DNA of 64,000 nucleotides, taken from contig NZ_JOGO01000029.1 in assembly GCF_000719475.1 (NCBI RefSeq), positions 9,138-73,137 on the forward strand. The letters run 5' to 3'. This DNA is from Streptomyces sp. NRRL F-5630. GTDB lineage: Bacteria; Actinomycetota; Actinomycetes; Streptomycetales; Streptomycetaceae. Under the pieces are notes generated by a model that saw only the letters and a program-made list of their open reading frames with translations, searched no databases and was not told where the DNA came from. Position numbers and translations under genes: made by a program. Positions 62,531 to 64,000 of the stretch are shown here, in pieces (position 1 is the stretch's first letter; each line of letters starts with the position of its first letter).

Positions 62531-63247
62531 ATGGAGACGTCAGACACCGCCCCCGCGACCACCGCCCGCGACTGGGCCGCGAGCTCCGCCGAGCCGCACT
62601 ACAGGGACGCGGTCGTCGACCTCCTCGGCGCCCTCGCCTACGGCGAGCTGGCCGCCTTCGAGCGTCTCGCCGAGGACGCCAAGCTCGCCCCGAGCCTGAA
62701 GGACAAGGCGGAGCTGGCCAAGATGGCCTCCGCCGAGTTCCACCACTTCGAGAAGCTGCGCGACCGGCTCACCGAGATCGACGCCGAGCCGGCCGAGGCG
62801 ATGCAGCCCTTCGCGACCGCGCTCGACGCCTTCCACCAGCAGACGGCGCCCTCGGACTGGCTGGAGGGCCTGGTCAAGGCGTACGTGGGCGACTCGATCG
62901 CGAGCGACTTCTACCGCGAGGTCGCGGTGCGTCTCGACACGGACACCAAGGACCTCGTCCTCACCGTCCTCGCGGACACGGGGCACGCGGACTTCGCCGT
63001 CGAGAAGGTGCGCGCCGCGATCGAGGCGGACCCGCGCGTCGGGGGCCGCCTCGCGCTGTGGGCGCGCCGCCTGATGGGCGAGGCCCTTTCGCAGGCGCAG
63101 CGGGTCGTGGCGGAGCGCGACGCCCTCTCGACGATGCTCGTCGGCGGACTGGCGGACGGCTTCGACCTCGCCGAGGTGGGCCGGATGTTCTCGCGGATCA
63201 CGGAGGCGCACACGAAGCGGATGGCCGCGCTGGGGCTGGCGTCCTGA
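62531..63247 (+). CDS. Ferritin-like fold protein (MiaE-like)
   Basis: 238 residues. Four-helix bundle of the ferritin-like type: EFHHFEKLRDRL and DSIASDFYREVAV carry the Glu/His residues seen in the tRNA-hydroxylase/ferritin-like group, and GHADFAVEKVRAAIE follows. Metal use and substrate are unproven. Leaderless start at ATG 62531. In M. tuberculosis the equivalent Rv3210c lies beside rhlE. Confidence 0.86.
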   Translation: METSDTAPATTARDWAASSAEPHYRDAVVDLLGALAYGELAAFERLAEDAKLAPSLKDKAELAKMASAEFHHFEKLRDRLTEIDAEPAEAMQPFATALDAFHQQTAPSDWLEGLVKAYVGDSIASDFYREVAVRLDTDTKDLVLTVLADTGHADFAVEKVRAAIEADPRVGGRLALWARRLMGEALSQAQRVVAERDALSTMLVGGLADGFDLAEVGRMFSRITEAHTKRMAALGLAS

Positions 63248-63483
63248 GGATGGCGGCCTGAGGGCGGCGGTCTGAAGGGCGGGCGGCGGCCTGAGCGGTC
63301 CGGTCCGTCGGGCGGGGGGCGTCGGGGGCCGGGCTGAGGGGCGTGCATGTCCGGTGTCGTCGAGGGCGGCCCACCTGGCGGCCCACCCGCCGGGACGGCG
63401 TTTTTCGGCCATCTTCCGGTGGTGTGGAGGGGTCGCGCTGTAGTGCTGGAGCGACCGGGGCGGGCCCGTGCGACGGGTGCCGC
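63248..63483. other. Convergent gap with repeated GGCGGCCTGAG
   Basis: 236 bases between the ferritin-like gene and the small membrane protein. The near-repeat GGCGGCCTGAG / GGCGGTCTGAAG occurs three times at 63250-63297. No gene and no long hairpin are obvious. Confidence 0.4.
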
Positions 63484-63759
63484 TCAGGCGGTGGCGCGCT
63501 CGCGTGGCTGTTCGGGGACGGTCTCGGGGCGGGGGAGCAGCGAGAGCAGCGCCGCCGTGACGGCCGTCGCGGCGAGAAGGCTCAGCGGCAGGTGCCCGGG
63601 GCCGAGGGCGCTGTGCGCCACGAAGGCGCCGAAGAGGCCGCCCACGCCGCCCGTCGCGTACACGAGCGCTTGATGCGGCAGCCGCCCGGGCAACCGGCGC
63701 AGCGCCAGGGTGGCGAGCACGAGACCGAGCACGGCGGCGCCCAGCGCTTCCACGATCAT
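63484..63759 (-). CDS. Small membrane protein
   Basis: 91 residues. Three hydrophobic segments (near 3-19, 32-49 and 55-72) and a charged end (LPRPETVPEQPRERATA). GGAGG lies 6 bases before ATG 63759 on its strand. A small Streptomyces membrane protein of unknown role; no motif recognised. Confidence 0.75.
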   Translation of the reverse strand: MIVEALGAAVLGLVLATLALRRLPGRLPHQALVYATGGVGGLFGAFVAHSALGPGHLPLSLLAATAVTAALLSLLPRPETVPEQPRERATA

Positions 63760-64000
63760 CCGGTCCTCCCGGTTCGACGGGCAATTCGGTTGAAGCCGTC
63801 CTACCCCCGGGGCGGAGCCACAACCCCGCCGGGCGGAGGGGAACGCCGGTTCGGTGCGTCGCGCGGGAGGAGGGCGCGAGGCGGGGGCGCGCTGAAATCG
63901 GCTCACTCGGAAGAGTGGGGCGATTTTTTATTTGCTCGGAGTTGTCCACAGATTCGGGGTGGGGCGGGGATCTCGGGGGGCTGGGGGGTGGGGGGGGGGG
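63760..64000. other. Right-edge segment without a gene
   Basis: 241 bases. A run of T at 63924-63930 and a DnaA-box-like TTGTCCACA at 63942-63950 are visible; the last ten bases are G. No gene fits within the window; a neighbour may start beyond the edge. Confidence 0.4.

Noticed and set aside
63942-63950. Origin of replication
   Set aside because: Only a single DnaA-box-like sequence is seen; origins in this group carry clusters of boxes between dnaA and dnaN, which are absent.
1-64000. CRISPR arrays, tRNA/rRNA genes, insertion sequences and phage genes
   Set aside because: No regularly spaced repeats, cloverleaf-like segments with CCA-compatible ends, rRNA-like sequence, transposase or integrase motif was recognised.

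Overview
The window is high-GC actinobacterial DNA with dense, short-spaced genes, frequent GTG starts, GTGA/ATGA stop-start overlaps and long perfect GC hairpins as terminators. Mycothiol biosynthesis (mshB), paired oligopeptide ABC operons, a Scr1-type regulator with DUF397 partners and small Streptomyces-type proteins point to Streptomyces or a close relative. No tRNA, rRNA, CRISPR array, transposase or integrase was seen. The gene order resembles two blocks known from other actinobacteria: typA - bldK-like ABC genes - mshB (as in S. coelicolor), and dapC/dapE - LOG protein - folP - tag - DUF3117 - O-methyltransferase - sigE - anti-sigma - htrA - tatB - mrp - MgtE-like - corA (as in the Rv1201-Rv1239 region of M. 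tuberculosis).

Layout. 1-1.5 kb: 3' end of typA. 1.86-2.45 kb: a small secreted protein of unknown role. 3.3-15.3 kb: two adjacent paralogous oligopeptide ABC transporter operons, each lipoprotein, two permeases, two ATPases; by position one is a candidate for the BldK developmental importer. 15.5-20.5 kb: a membrane protein, an S9 peptidase, a two-helix small protein, mshB and a membrane protein. 20.8-26.9 kb: a membrane-anchored peptidoglycan-binding-type protein, then a four-gene ABC efflux plus DesK/NarL-type two-component operon. 27.1-34.9 kb: a transglutaminase-like protein, a GNAT enzyme, ferredoxin fdxA, dapC, two exported proteins, dapE and a LOG-family protein.

35.0-37.7 kb is the clearest accessory segment: a 52-residue CxxC protein and a hypothetical protein face an XRE/Scr1-type regulator followed by three near-identical DUF397 genes, each later copy carrying its own copied leader and ribosome-binding site. 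It interrupts the conserved order between the LOG gene and folP. 38-46.6 kb: folP-like gene, a DivIVA-like membrane protein, tag, enoyl-CoA hydratase, DUF3117, O-methyltransferase, then the envelope-stress module sigE / anti-sigma / htrA / tatB. A GGAAC-N17-CGTT promoter before sigE suggests autoregulation.

46.9-53.7 kb: a conserved hypothetical, mrp, a DUF1003 membrane protein coupled to a soluble MgtE-N/CBS protein, a lipoprotein and corA. corA has a roughly 600-base upstream region with an M-box (Mg2+) riboswitch-like core. 54.3-60.3 kb: SUFU-domain, zinc-ribbon, PHP, MarC, DUF6104, NYN and alpha/beta hydrolase genes. 60.5-63.8 kb: a DEAD-box helicase, a ferritin-like protein and a small membrane protein. 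Two genes, the O-methyltransferase and the helicase, have no ATG/GTG/TTG at the position where their conserved N-termini begin and appear to use ATT and CTG.
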